Below are positions 14,140 through 21,069 of a DNA stretch of 29,995 bases, piece by piece. Both the position numbers and the translations under genes were made by a program. Below the pieces are notes generated by a model that had not been told where the DNA came from, ran no database searches, and saw only the letters and a program-made list of their open reading frames with translations. The DNA is from Collinsella aerofaciens. Lineage in GTDB: Bacteria; Actinomycetota; Coriobacteriia; Coriobacteriales; Coriobacteriaceae. The stretch's first letter is position 1. Each line of letters starts with the position of its first letter. The DNA lies in the NCBI GenBank assembly GCA_021639365.1, contig JAJXHK010000020.1, positions 3,518-33,512 on the forward strand. Reading direction: 5' to 3'.

Positions 14140-15336
14140 CTAAGCCTCGCCGCACAACCACCTCGCCAGGTCCACGATCTGCACCCCATCGCGATCCGTG
14201 GCCTCGTGATGCGTGCGGGCAAGAATCATCTTGGGATACGCATCGCCAATGCTCAGCAGTGGCGAAATCTCGCGTTCAAACGTCTTATCCGAGCTGATGT
14301 CGTCGCTCACCTGAATGTAGAGCTTCTCGCTTCGCTTGATTGCTACAAAGTCTATTTCCTTTTTATAGAGCACACCGACGTATACCTCGTATCCGCGGCG
14401 CAGCAGCTCGATGGCCACCATGTTCTCGTATACGCGTCCCCAATCCATATCACGTGTACCAAGCAGTGCGTATTTGAACGCGTGGTCTGCCAGGTAATAC
14501 TTCTCGCCGCTCTTAAGGTATTTTTTGCCGCGAATGTCGTACCGACGAACTTTATAGAAGGCAAACGCATCGCACAGGTACCCCATGTACGCGCCGACCG
14601 TCTTGTTCGTAATCTTTAGCCCATCCGCATTCAAAACATCCGTAATGTTGCGTGCCGACGTTATGTTGGAGACGTTGTCCATCATGTAATCGGCAACGCG
14701 CAGCAGTGCCGATTCGTTTCTCACGTTATGCCGCTGCACGATATCCCTCACGATGAGCGTCTTAAAGACATTGGAGAGATATTGGTAGCGCTGCTCCTGC
14801 AGTGGATAAGGGTAGGAGCCGGACATACCGCCGGTTCTCGCGTACCCATCGAAGTCGCGATCGACCTCGCCCTCGTCACTATAGAAGCGATACTCCTCAA
14901 ACGAGAATGGGAAAACCTCGATCTCGAACGTGCGCCCCGTAAAGAGCGTCGACAGATCGCTCGACAGCAAAAAGGCGTTCGATCCGGTGATGAAGATGTC
15001 GTACTGCTCGGATGCATGGAGGCTGTTGATCGCACGTTCAAAGCCGTCGCACATCTGAACCTCGTCGATAAGCAGAAAGTTTTGCTTGTCGGACACTCGA
15101 TGCTCTTTCACATAGGCGAGCAGGGCATGATATTCGAGCAGGCCCTCGAACTCGTCGAGGTTGTAATTGATATGGATGACATTCGAATTGAACAGATTTG
15201 CCTCCACGTAATCGCGGAGGGCATCGAGCAATTTTGACTTACCGCTACGGCGAATGCCCGTTATGACCTTGATGTCCGGTACGCCAATAAGGCTCGTCAA
15301 CGTGTCCATATATGACGTTCTATTGATGAGTTTCAT
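14140..15336 (-). CDS. AAA-type ATPase with DUF4143 C-terminus (398 aa)
   Basis: The N-terminal P-loop domain has Walker A GIRRSGKS at 27-34 and Walker B FLLIDE at about 87-92, then the sensor-like FITGSNAFLLS at about 115-125. The C-terminal part (about 200-398) resembles the DUF4143 region. It ends in a PD-(D/E)xK-nuclease-like pattern with EIDFVAI (about 327-333) and YIQVS (340-344). This family is very common in gut anaerobes and often patchily distributed; its cellular role is not established, though toxin-antitoxin, DNA-related or regulatory roles have been proposed. The gene is not in an operon with coaX or birA and is bracketed by near-identical 41-bp hairpins (14087, 15363, 15449), which suggests a cassette-like insertion. 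The GC content looks lower than in the neighbours. Confidence 0.85.
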   Translation of the reverse strand: MKLINRTSYMDTLTSLIGVPDIKVITGIRRSGKSKLLDALRDYVEANLFNSNVIHINYNLDEFEGLLEYHALLAYVKEHRVSDKQNFLLIDEVQMCDGFERAINSLHASEQYDIFITGSNAFLLSSDLSTLFTGRTFEIEVFPFSFEEYRFYSDEGEVDRDFDGYARTGGMSGSYPYPLQEQRYQYLSNVFKTLIVRDIVQRHNVRNESALLRVADYMMDNVSNITSARNITDVLNADGLKITNKTVGAYMGYLCDAFAFYKVRRYDIRGKKYLKSGEKYYLADHAFKYALLGTRDMDWGRVYENMVAIELLRRGYEVYVGVLYKKEIDFVAIKRSEKLYIQVSDDISSDKTFEREISPLLSIGDAYPKMILARTHHEATDRDGVQIVDLARWLCGEA

Positions 15337-15362
15337 TGGTGCCTCCCTGCGGTCTTTTATCG

Positions 15363-15403
15363 CTATTCCTCAAAATCGAAAGATTTTCTGTTTTGAGGAA
15401 TAG
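15363..15403. repeat. 41-bp hairpin repeat, copy 2
   Basis: CTATTCCTCAAAA and TTTTGAGGAATAG form a 13-bp outer stem. Inside, AAAATC-GAAA-GATTTT offers an alternative GAAA-loop hairpin. One base differs from copy 3 at 15449-15489. It lies just upstream of the ATPase gene start. Confidence 0.85.
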
Positions 15404-15448
15404 GCTCTGCAACGAATATACCTCGTTAAAGGCAGAGCTGGCTTAATT

Positions 15449-15489
15449 CTATTCCTCAAAATCGAAAGATTTTCAGTTTTGAGGAATAG
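15449..15489. repeat. 41-bp hairpin repeat, copy 3
   Basis: Same sequence as copy 2 with one substitution (TTTTCAG instead of TTTTCTG), 86 bp further on in the same orientation. The short stretch between copies 2 and 3 holds nothing I recognise. Confidence 0.85.
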
Positions 15490-15511
15490 GGTGCTGACAA
15501 CCCATTCCCCA

Positions 15512-15556
15512 GACAACAAGACCCTCCCCGGCACAGCCGAGGAGGGTCTTGTTGTC
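15512..15556 (-). terminator. Hairpin terminator after the BirA-like gene
   Basis: A perfect 16-bp stem (GACAACAAGACCCTCC and its complement, 15512-15527 with 15541-15556) surrounds a 13-base loop, 31 bases after the stop. The distal TTGTTGTC is only a modest U-run. Confidence 0.65.
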
Positions 15557-15586
15557 ATCGCTATCTTTGAGCGCGGGCGCTTCGCG

Positions 15587-16288
15587 TTACAGTCCGCGAA
15601 TCCGTACGGCCTCGGGCGGAAACTCCTGCTCGCCGGCATCGGTCTTGATGGTCGCGCGACCCCAGATGTCCAGGCCCGCAAACACACCGACCGCAAGCGG
15701 CAAACCGTTGGGCGACACCGCCGCGACCTGACGACCCAGCAGTGGCACCATGTCAAAGTACTCGCCCAGCACCGGAGCCAGCGGACCGGCAGCGCCCTGT
15801 GGTGTGTTGGCGGCAACCGCCCAGGTGTCCACGCGGACCAGCAAGGCGGCGGCCAATGCCTCGATCAGCGCCTCATCTGCCATATCCACGCCAAGCTCGC
15901 CCAGCGCCGCACGCTCAATATCAACCGTCACCGCGGCAAACATGCCCGCAGCACCGGCACCGCCGTTAACGGCGACGCGCGCGAGCGACGTCTCAAACGC
16001 AGGCGCGCCGCACACGATGTCACTCGGCCACTGGATGCCCACCTTGCCGGCAAGCCCCAGGCCCGGCGTTGCGGCCGTGCCCGCGAGCGCGTCCATCATG
16101 CCCATTGCGGCCACAAACGGCAGGCCGTGGAAGGCGTGCATGTTCACATCCGGGCGCACGACCAGCGAAAACGTCAGCGATGCATCGCCCGCGTTCCACG
16201 CGCACCAGCCCGCGGACACGCCCTCGCGGCCCGCGTCACGTGCCGCGTCGAGCTCGGTGCCAGCGGCAACAGCATTCATCTCGATCAT
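15587..16288 (-). CDS. Divergent biotin-protein ligase (BirA)-like protein lacking catalytic motifs
   Basis: This 233-residue protein keeps the general layout of the BirA/LplA catalytic fold. The IQWPSDIVCG segment (about 108-117) corresponds to the KWPNDV motif, and a small C-terminal beta domain ends in FPPEAVRIRGL. Key features are missing or changed. The biotinyl-AMP-binding GRGRRG loop expected after the first strand is replaced by a Trp/Cys/Asn-rich stretch (about 26-35). The catalytic Lys of KWPND is Gln. The KxxGILxE motif is absent. The family resemblance is real but activity as a biotin ligase is doubtful. It starts immediately after the folPK stop (TAGATG), so it is translationally coupled to folate genes. 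There is no N-terminal HTH domain. Catalytic loss or a new substrate are both possible. Confidence 0.65.
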   Translation of the reverse strand: MIEMNAVAAGTELDAARDAGREGVSAGWCAWNAGDASLTFSLVVRPDVNMHAFHGLPFVAAMGMMDALAGTAATPGLGLAGKVGIQWPSDIVCGAPAFETSLARVAVNGGAGAAGMFAAVTVDIERAALGELGVDMADEALIEALAAALLVRVDTWAVAANTPQGAAGPLAPVLGEYFDMVPLLGRQVAAVSPNGLPLAVGVFAGLDIWGRATIKTDAGEQEFPPEAVRIRGL

Positions 16289-18013
16289 CTACATGCGCCC
16301 CAATTCGCCCACGATATGGCCCACGCGGTCCTCGGGCTCCTTGACCTCGACGCCGTTGTAGCGGAAGAACCGCGCCGGATCGTGCATCAGATCCTCGAGC
16401 GGCACCAGCACAAAGTCGCGCTCGCCGATCAGCGGATGCGGCAGGCGCAGCTTTTTGCCGCCGTGGGTCTCGCCGTCCATCCACAGCAGGTCCAGGTCGA
16501 TGGTGCGCGGGCCGTTGGCCTTGGCCTTTTTGGAGCGGTCGCGGCCCAGCTCGGCCTCGATCTTCATGAGCTCGTCGAGCAGCACCAACGGCGCCAGCTC
16601 GGTCTTGATCTCGATGACGGCGTTGGCAAACGCGTCCTGGCGCATCTCGTAGGCCGGCTCGCTCTCGTAGATCTTGGAGGAGTTGGACACGCAGGTGAGT
16701 GGAATCTCGGCGATCATGTCGCGTGCGGCGCGGATGTTGTCACAGCGATGCCCCAGGTTGGAGCCCACGGCCACAAACGCGCGGCGCGGCTGCGGCTTGG
16801 CAACCGCCCAGTAGCCGTTCAGGAACTGCGCAAAACCCGCGGCGTCGTGCACGCGCACGATGTTGGCACCGGCCTGGATGGCGCCCAGGCACACGCCAAA
16901 CGTAGCGGCATCGCGCTCGGCGGCCTCGGTCACGCCCGAGACGGCGCCCACAAAGCGCTTGCGCGATACAGCGCACATGAGCGGATAGCCCAGTGACGCC
17001 ATCTTGGCAGTCTCGCGCTGGATGACGATGTCCTCGTTGGCCGTCTTGCCAAAGCCCGGGCCAGGATCGATGCAGATGCGGTCGCGCGACACGCCGGCGT
17101 GGATGAGCGCGCGGGCCTGGTCGGACAGAAAGCCCATGACGCGGCGCATGATGGGCGCCGAATCGGGCAGGGTGAAGCGGCGGAGCTGCGAGGTGGGCAC
17201 GTAGGCCTCCTCGCGGCGGGCGCTGCGGCGCATCATGGCGGCCAGGCGGTCATTGGGCTCCGATGCGGCCTCGGTGGCTGCGGGCGCGGCGGTCTCGGCG
17301 GCAGCAGCCTGCTCGGCGGCGGGCGCCTCCTGCTCGCTTGCGGGCTCAGACGTGGGCTCCGGTTCACCAAACGGCAACGAGGGCTGCACCACGCCACCCG
17401 GAAGCTTGGCCTCCGGCTTAGGCTCGCCCAGCAACTTGCCGCGACGGCGGCGAGCCGGCTTCTCGGCCTCGCGCGCGGCCTCGGCAGCCGCTTCGCGTGC
17501 CTTCTCGGCAACAAACGCCGCTGCCGAGGTATCGAGCTGCACCGTTGCGTGCGTGCGCGCGGGCGCGGCGACCTCGCCGGCATGCATCACGATGACGCCG
17601 CAGGTGCTCGTCTTAACAAACTCGACCATCTTGGGGTCGGTGAAGCCGGTCACGTCGTTGACGATCGAGGCGCCGCAGCGCACGGCCGCCTTGGCAACCG
17701 CCACGTGACGCGTGTCGATCGAGACGATGGCGCCCTCCTTGGCCAGCGCGCGCACCACGGGCAGCACGCGGCGCGCTTCCTCGTCGGGATTGACCGGGGT
17801 AAAACCGGGGCGCGTGGACTCACCACCCACGTCGATGATGTCGGCGCCGGCGTCGAGCATCGTCAGGCCATACTCGATCGCGGCATCCGGGTCGAAGTGC
17901 TCCCCGCCATCGCTAAACGAATCGGGCGTCACGTTGAGGACGCCCATGATGCGCGGACGGTCAAAGCTGAGCTCGTACTTTCCGCACCGCCATGTCTTGC
18001 TGTCGTTCGCCAT
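16289..18013 (-). CDS. folPK: Bifunctional dihydropteroate synthase / HPPK (FolP-FolK fusion) with large insertion
   Basis: This 574-residue protein carries two consecutive steps of folate synthesis. The DHPS part runs from 1 to about 402, with RIMGVLNVTPDSFSDGG, IIDVGGESTRPG, SIDTR (98-102), VNDVTG, IDPGPGFGK (about 315-323) and SRKRFVG. HPPK, which makes the pyrophosphorylated pterin, occupies about 410-574, with VAVGSNLGHR, GPRTIDLDLL and PHPLIGERDFVL. Between VMHAG (143-147) and the GFGK loop sits an insertion of about 130 residues. It is rich in Ala, Glu and Pro with a basic patch (RRRRG), evidently disordered and unusual for DHPS. A longer upstream frame exists, but the ATG at 18013 lies 6 bases after AGGAGG and at the family start. 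It is followed directly by the BirA-like gene. Confidence 0.92.
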   Translation of the reverse strand: MANDSKTWRCGKYELSFDRPRIMGVLNVTPDSFSDGGEHFDPDAAIEYGLTMLDAGADIIDVGGESTRPGFTPVNPDEEARRVLPVVRALAKEGAIVSIDTRHVAVAKAAVRCGASIVNDVTGFTDPKMVEFVKTSTCGVIVMHAGEVAAPARTHATVQLDTSAAAFVAEKAREAAAEAAREAEKPARRRRGKLLGEPKPEAKLPGGVVQPSLPFGEPEPTSEPASEQEAPAAEQAAAAETAAPAATEAASEPNDRLAAMMRRSARREEAYVPTSQLRRFTLPDSAPIMRRVMGFLSDQARALIHAGVSRDRICIDPGPGFGKTANEDIVIQRETAKMASLGYPLMCAVSRKRFVGAVSGVTEAAERDAATFGVCLGAIQAGANIVRVHDAAGFAQFLNGYWAVAKPQPRRAFVAVGSNLGHRCDNIRAARDMIAEIPLTCVSNSSKIYESEPAYEMRQDAFANAVIEIKTELAPLVLLDELMKIEAELGRDRSKKAKANGPRTIDLDLLWMDGETHGGKKLRLPHPLIGERDFVLVPLEDLMHDPARFFRYNGVEVKEPEDRVGHIVGELGRM

Positions 18014-18088
18014 GAACATCCTCCTAAAATGCCCACGCCGCCGAGCTTGGGGAGCTGGCGGCGGGGTCGCTTTGCACTCAGTCTTTCT

Positions 18089-18094
18089 ATTGTA
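18089..18094 (-). promoter_or_regulatory. Possible -10 box of the folPK operon
   Basis: TACAAT on the minus strand (within GATACAATAG) lies between the sirtuin stop and folPK, about 75 bases before its ATG. The leader between them can form a GC-rich hairpin (GCCGCC-AGCT with AGCT-CGGCGGC, about 18035-18065). No clear -35 is visible. Confidence 0.35.
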
Positions 18095-18108
18095 TCCGCG
18101 CGCGCGGG

Positions 18109-18861
18109 CTAGAACGCAAACGCGGCCGCGATGTCGCAAGAAATCAGCAGGTCGGCATTTGCATCCTGATCGGTGGGAGCAAGGTTGCATATGGCCAGCG
18201 TATCGCCGGTAAAGTAGCGTGTAAGGCCCGCCGCCGGATACACCACGAGCGAGGTCCCGCCTACAATGAGGGCATCGGCCGCGGCGATGGCGGCAACGGC
18301 ACCGGTCAACACATGCTCGTCGAGCGGCTCTTCGTAGAGCACCACATCGGGCTTGATGCGACCACCGCACGCGGGGCACACGGGCACGCCCGCGGCGTCC
18401 TCGTGCTCGCGCGAGTAAATCCACTCGGCGCTATAGACCGCTCCGCACGACTGGCAAATGTTGCGATGGACCGATCCGTGCAACTCAAACACGCGCTGCG
18501 AGCCCGCCATCTGATGCAAGCCGTCGATGTTTTGCGTCACCACGGCATCAAGCTTGCCGGCGCGCTCCAGCTCGGCCAGCTTGGTGTGGCAGCGGTTGGG
18601 CTTAGCGTTAAGCGCGATCATCTTGGTTCGGTAAAAGTCGAAGAACTCCGCCGGATGTGCCTCGTAAAAGCTGTGCGACAGCATGGTCTCGGGCGGATAG
18701 GCAAACTGCTGGTGATACAGGCCGTCCACGCTGCGAAAATCGGGAATGCCGCTTGCCGTGGAAACACCAGCGCCGCCAAAGAACACCACGCGCTCGTGGG
18801 TATTGAACAGCTCCGCCAGCGCGGCGGAGGCCTGCCTGGGGTCCGATATTGCCTGCGTCAT
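18109..18861 (-). CDS. cobB: NAD-dependent protein deacylase, sirtuin family
   Basis: This 250-residue Sir2 protein removes acyl groups from lysines using NAD+. Seen motifs are GAGVSTASGIPDFR at 30-43, TQNIDGLH at 109-116, the catalytic His128 in ELHGS and a zinc ribbon of Cys136/139 (CQSC) and Cys162/165 (CPAC). GGTSLVVYPAAGL near the C-terminus completes the NAD site. The deacetylase versus desuccinylase preference cannot be decided: the Tyr/Arg pair typical of SIRT5-type enzymes is not obvious in the region after the GAGVS motif. The gene is divergent from xth, with only 135 bp between the two starts. Downstream folPK has its own possible -10, so co-transcription is optional. Length is normal. 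Confidence 0.93.
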   Translation of the reverse strand: MTQAISDPRQASAALAELFNTHERVVFFGGAGVSTASGIPDFRSVDGLYHQQFAYPPETMLSHSFYEAHPAEFFDFYRTKMIALNAKPNRCHTKLAELERAGKLDAVVTQNIDGLHQMAGSQRVFELHGSVHRNICQSCGAVYSAEWIYSREHEDAAGVPVCPACGGRIKPDVVLYEEPLDEHVLTGAVAAIAAADALIVGGTSLVVYPAAGLTRYFTGDTLAICNLAPTDQDANADLLISCDIAAAFAF

Positions 18862-18996
18862 ATGAGTCCTCCGTCCTTGTTAGTCGGGCAGCGTTGGGCG
18901 ACGTCCCAGCATGCGACCTTTAAGTCAGCATGCGCGGAGCCCGCCCCGCCCCTGTTGCGCTAATCTTAAGCCTGCCAACCCCGTCGAAAGGACACC

Positions 18997-19815
18997 ATGC
19001 CTCAGACTTACACTTTCGCCTCGTGGAACGTCAACGGCCTGCGCGCCGTGCTAAAAAAGGACCCGAGCTTTATCCAGATCGCGCAAGAACTCGACGTCGA
19101 TATCCTGGCGCTGCAAGAGACCAAGCTGCAAGAAGGCCAGGTCGATATTGACCTGCCCGGCTATCACCAAACCTGGAGCTACGCCGAGCGTAAAGGCTAT
19201 TCGGGCACCGCGGTCTTTAGCCGCCAGGAACCGCTGCGCGTGCTGCACGCCGATGCGCTGCTACCCTACGCCGGCGAAGGCGAGGCTGCCGAGCTCGTTG
19301 CCCAAGCCGCGACCGAGGGCCGCGTCTGCGCGCTCGAGTTCGACAAGTTTTGGTTTGTCGACGTCTATACGCCCAACGCCCAAAATGAACTCGCCCGCAT
19401 CGACGTGCGCATGGCCTGGGACGATGCTTACCGCGGCTTTTTGAACGCGCTCGAGCGCGAGACCGGCAAACCCGTCGTGACCTGTGGCGACTTTAACGTG
19501 GCGCACGAGGAGATCGACCTTAAGAACCCCAAGTCCAACCGCGGCAACGCGGGCTTTTCGGACGAGGAGCGCGGCAAGTTCACCGAGCTACTCAACGCCG
19601 GCTTTACCGATACCTGGCGCACGGCAAACCCCGGCGTCGAGGGCGTCTACAGCTGGTGGAGCTATCGCTTTAATGCCCGCAAGAACAACGCAGGCTGGCG
19701 CATCGACTACTTCCTGGTAAGCGACGCAATCGCCGACAACGTACGCGACACCGGCATCCGCGGCGACATCTTCGGCAGCGACCACTGCCCCGTCACCCTC
19801 GCGCTAGAGCTCTAG
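18997..19815 (+). CDS. xth: Exodeoxyribonuclease III / AP endonuclease
   Basis: This 272-residue member of the exonuclease-endonuclease-phosphatase family incises abasic sites and trims 3' ends in base-excision repair. The catalytic set is visible: WNVNGLRA at the N-terminus, LQETK with the metal-binding Glu, GDFNVAH with the Asp/Asn pair, WRIDYFLVS and the terminal GSDHCPV with Asp-His. GAAAGGA precedes the ATG by 6 bases. The gene is transcribed divergently from the sirtuin gene. Its transcript probably ends at the hairpin at 19957-19986 inside a repeat element. Confidence 0.95.
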   Translation: MPQTYTFASWNVNGLRAVLKKDPSFIQIAQELDVDILALQETKLQEGQVDIDLPGYHQTWSYAERKGYSGTAVFSRQEPLRVLHADALLPYAGEGEAAELVAQAATEGRVCALEFDKFWFVDVYTPNAQNELARIDVRMAWDDAYRGFLNALERETGKPVVTCGDFNVAHEEIDLKNPKSNRGNAGFSDEERGKFTELLNAGFTDTWRTANPGVEGVYSWWSYRFNARKNNAGWRIDYFLVSDAIADNVRDTGIRGDIFGSDHCPVTLALEL

Positions 19816-19830
19816 CCCCAGCTGATCCCC

Positions 19831-19860
19831 TGGGGACGGAGGAAAACGAATCATTTTGGG
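19831..19860 (+). repeat. GGGGACGGAGGAAAA tag, copy 1
   Basis: CTGATCCCC followed by TGGGGACGGAGGAAAACG and ATCATTTTGG. Related copies lie at 20071-20109 and, in reverse, at 3401-3433, each close to one of the nested-hairpin elements. Confidence 0.65.
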
Positions 19861-19889
19861 CCTCGTGGGGGTATCCACGTGACCCATCC

Positions 19890-20049
19890 GCCACGAAACA
19901 CGCCCATCTACTACGTTTAAGCCACCACCCTCAACCACAGCGAACAACGCAAAAAGAAAACCGCAGGTAGAAAGCCTGCGGTTTTTCATAAAACGCGGTT
20001 ATGGTCGGGAGTATCAAGCTAAACGTAGTAGATGGGCCAGTTTCGTGGC
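19890..20049. repeat. Hairpin repeat element, copy C
   Basis: Arms 19890-19919 and 20020-20049 are 30-bp inverted repeats with two mismatches (GCCACGAAAC, then GCCCATCTACTACGTTTA). The centre at 19957-19986 is the same AAAACCGCAGGT core found in copies A and B. The arms differ from those of A and B but remain self-complementary. Confidence 0.8.
19957..19986. terminator. Bidirectional terminator hairpin inside repeat copy C
   Basis: AAAACCGCAGG - TAGAAAG - CCTGCGGTTTTT gives a 7-bp GC stem flanked by A and T runs, so it can stop transcription in both directions. It is the first terminator after xth. Confidence 0.8.
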
Positions 20050-20070
20050 AAGCGCCGTCAACTGATTCCC

Positions 20071-20109
20071 TGGGGACATCTGGGGACGGAAGAAAATGGA
20101 TCAATTTGG
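20071..20109 (+). repeat. GGGGACGGAGGAAAA tag, copy 2
   Basis: TGGGGACATC directly precedes TGGGGACGGAAGAAAATGG and ATCAATTTGG, a degenerate duplicate of the tag at 19831. It lies between repeat copies C and B. Confidence 0.65.
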
Positions 20110-20144
20110 CTCTCTGAGGGCCACGATGCCCGTCATATCAGCCG

Positions 20145-20312
20145 GCCATTTCAAAACTATGCCGGTTTACGGGGCTGAATCGCGAACCCCCAACCATACG
20201 CAATTCCGAGATAATAAAACCGCAGGTGAACGGCTTGCTCTATTTCGAAAAAAGCCGGCATGGTCTGCCCGCGCCAATCTAGCCCCGTAAACCGGCATAG
20301 TTTTGAAATGGC
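20145..20312 (+). repeat. Hairpin repeat element, copy B
   Basis: Arms 20145-20176 and 20281-20312 are a perfect 32-bp inverted repeat (GCCATTTCAAAACTATGCCG and 12 further bases). The 104-bp interior contains AAAACCGCAGGTGAACGGCT at 20216-20235, the family core. Relative to copy A it lies in the opposite orientation. Confidence 0.88.
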
Positions 20313-20351
20313 ACTTCGGCAGTATTGATTCCCGCCCCGACGCAACCAGCC

Positions 20352-21065
20352 CTACAGCCCGTATTTCACGACGACACGGTTAATGCGACGGCACCAAGGC
20401 TTGTACAAGGCGGCCAAAAACACGCAGGTCGCAAGGCCGTGCGTAATATCGAACGGCACTGCCGTGGCAAGACGCGCCACGGCACCCGCCCAAGTAAGCG
20501 GCTGTACAAAACCAATGATGTCATACGCGTTGATCACGACGCCATAGAGCAGGCCCGACGCAAAGCCGTACGCCAGCAGTGCTGGCATGCGCACGGTGCC
20601 GTCGGCGCGGTCGAACGCACCCGCATGCGCCAGCGCGCCGCCAACATAGCCAACCAGGCCCCAGGCATACATCTGCCACGGCGTCCACATGCCCTGTCCA
20701 AAAAAGAAATTGCTGGTCAGCGCCGCCAGCGCGCCAACCATAAAACCATTGCGGCGACCAAGCGTCGCCCCCGCGATAATGGCGATGGCGCTCACCGGTT
20801 TAAAGTCGGGAATGGGGCCAAACAAGATGCGCCCCGCCGCGGCCAACGCCGCCAACACCAGCGTGGGCATAATCTGGCGCAGGCCCGGGCGCGACGCCTC
20901 GTAACCCGCAAAGAACAGCGCAAGCACCAGCGCCACCACAACCAGCATGGCCAACGCTGCCTGCTCAACGCCCGCCAGCAACGCCGCAGCCATCACGGCT
21001 GGCACCGCCAGCAGCAGCGGGATCTCCAGTTTTGCAAGCAAGCGCGAGAAACGACAGTCCGTCAT
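20352..21065 (-). CDS. ECF transporter S component (substrate-binding membrane protein, vitamin unknown)
   Basis: This 237-residue, very hydrophobic protein has about six to seven predicted membrane segments. The central region GRILFGPIPDFKPVSAIAII and GRRNGFMVGALAALTSNFFFGQG has the features of ECF-type S components, which capture vitamins or metal ions. The ligand cannot be told from sequence: the N-terminus has extra hydrophobic segments, and no diagnostic motif for thiamine, biotin or riboflavin is visible. The gene is last in a T-A-S order and begins 4 bases after the ATPase stop (TGATGGGATG), so it is translationally coupled. A start 25 codons upstream inside the ATPase gene was rejected. 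Confidence 0.82.
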   Translation of the reverse strand: MTDCRFSRLLAKLEIPLLLAVPAVMAAALLAGVEQAALAMLVVVALVLALFFAGYEASRPGLRQIMPTLVLAALAAAGRILFGPIPDFKPVSAIAIIAGATLGRRNGFMVGALAALTSNFFFGQGMWTPWQMYAWGLVGYVGGALAHAGAFDRADGTVRMPALLAYGFASGLLYGVVINAYDIIGFVQPLTWAGAVARLATAVPFDITHGLATCVFLAALYKPWCRRINRVVVKYGL

Positions 21066-21069
21066 CCCA

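Noticed and set aside
18014..18424. 137-codon N-terminal extension of folPK
   Set aside because: It overlaps the sirtuin gene on the same strand in another frame and is Arg/Cys-rich; AGGAGG is placed correctly for the ATG at 18013.
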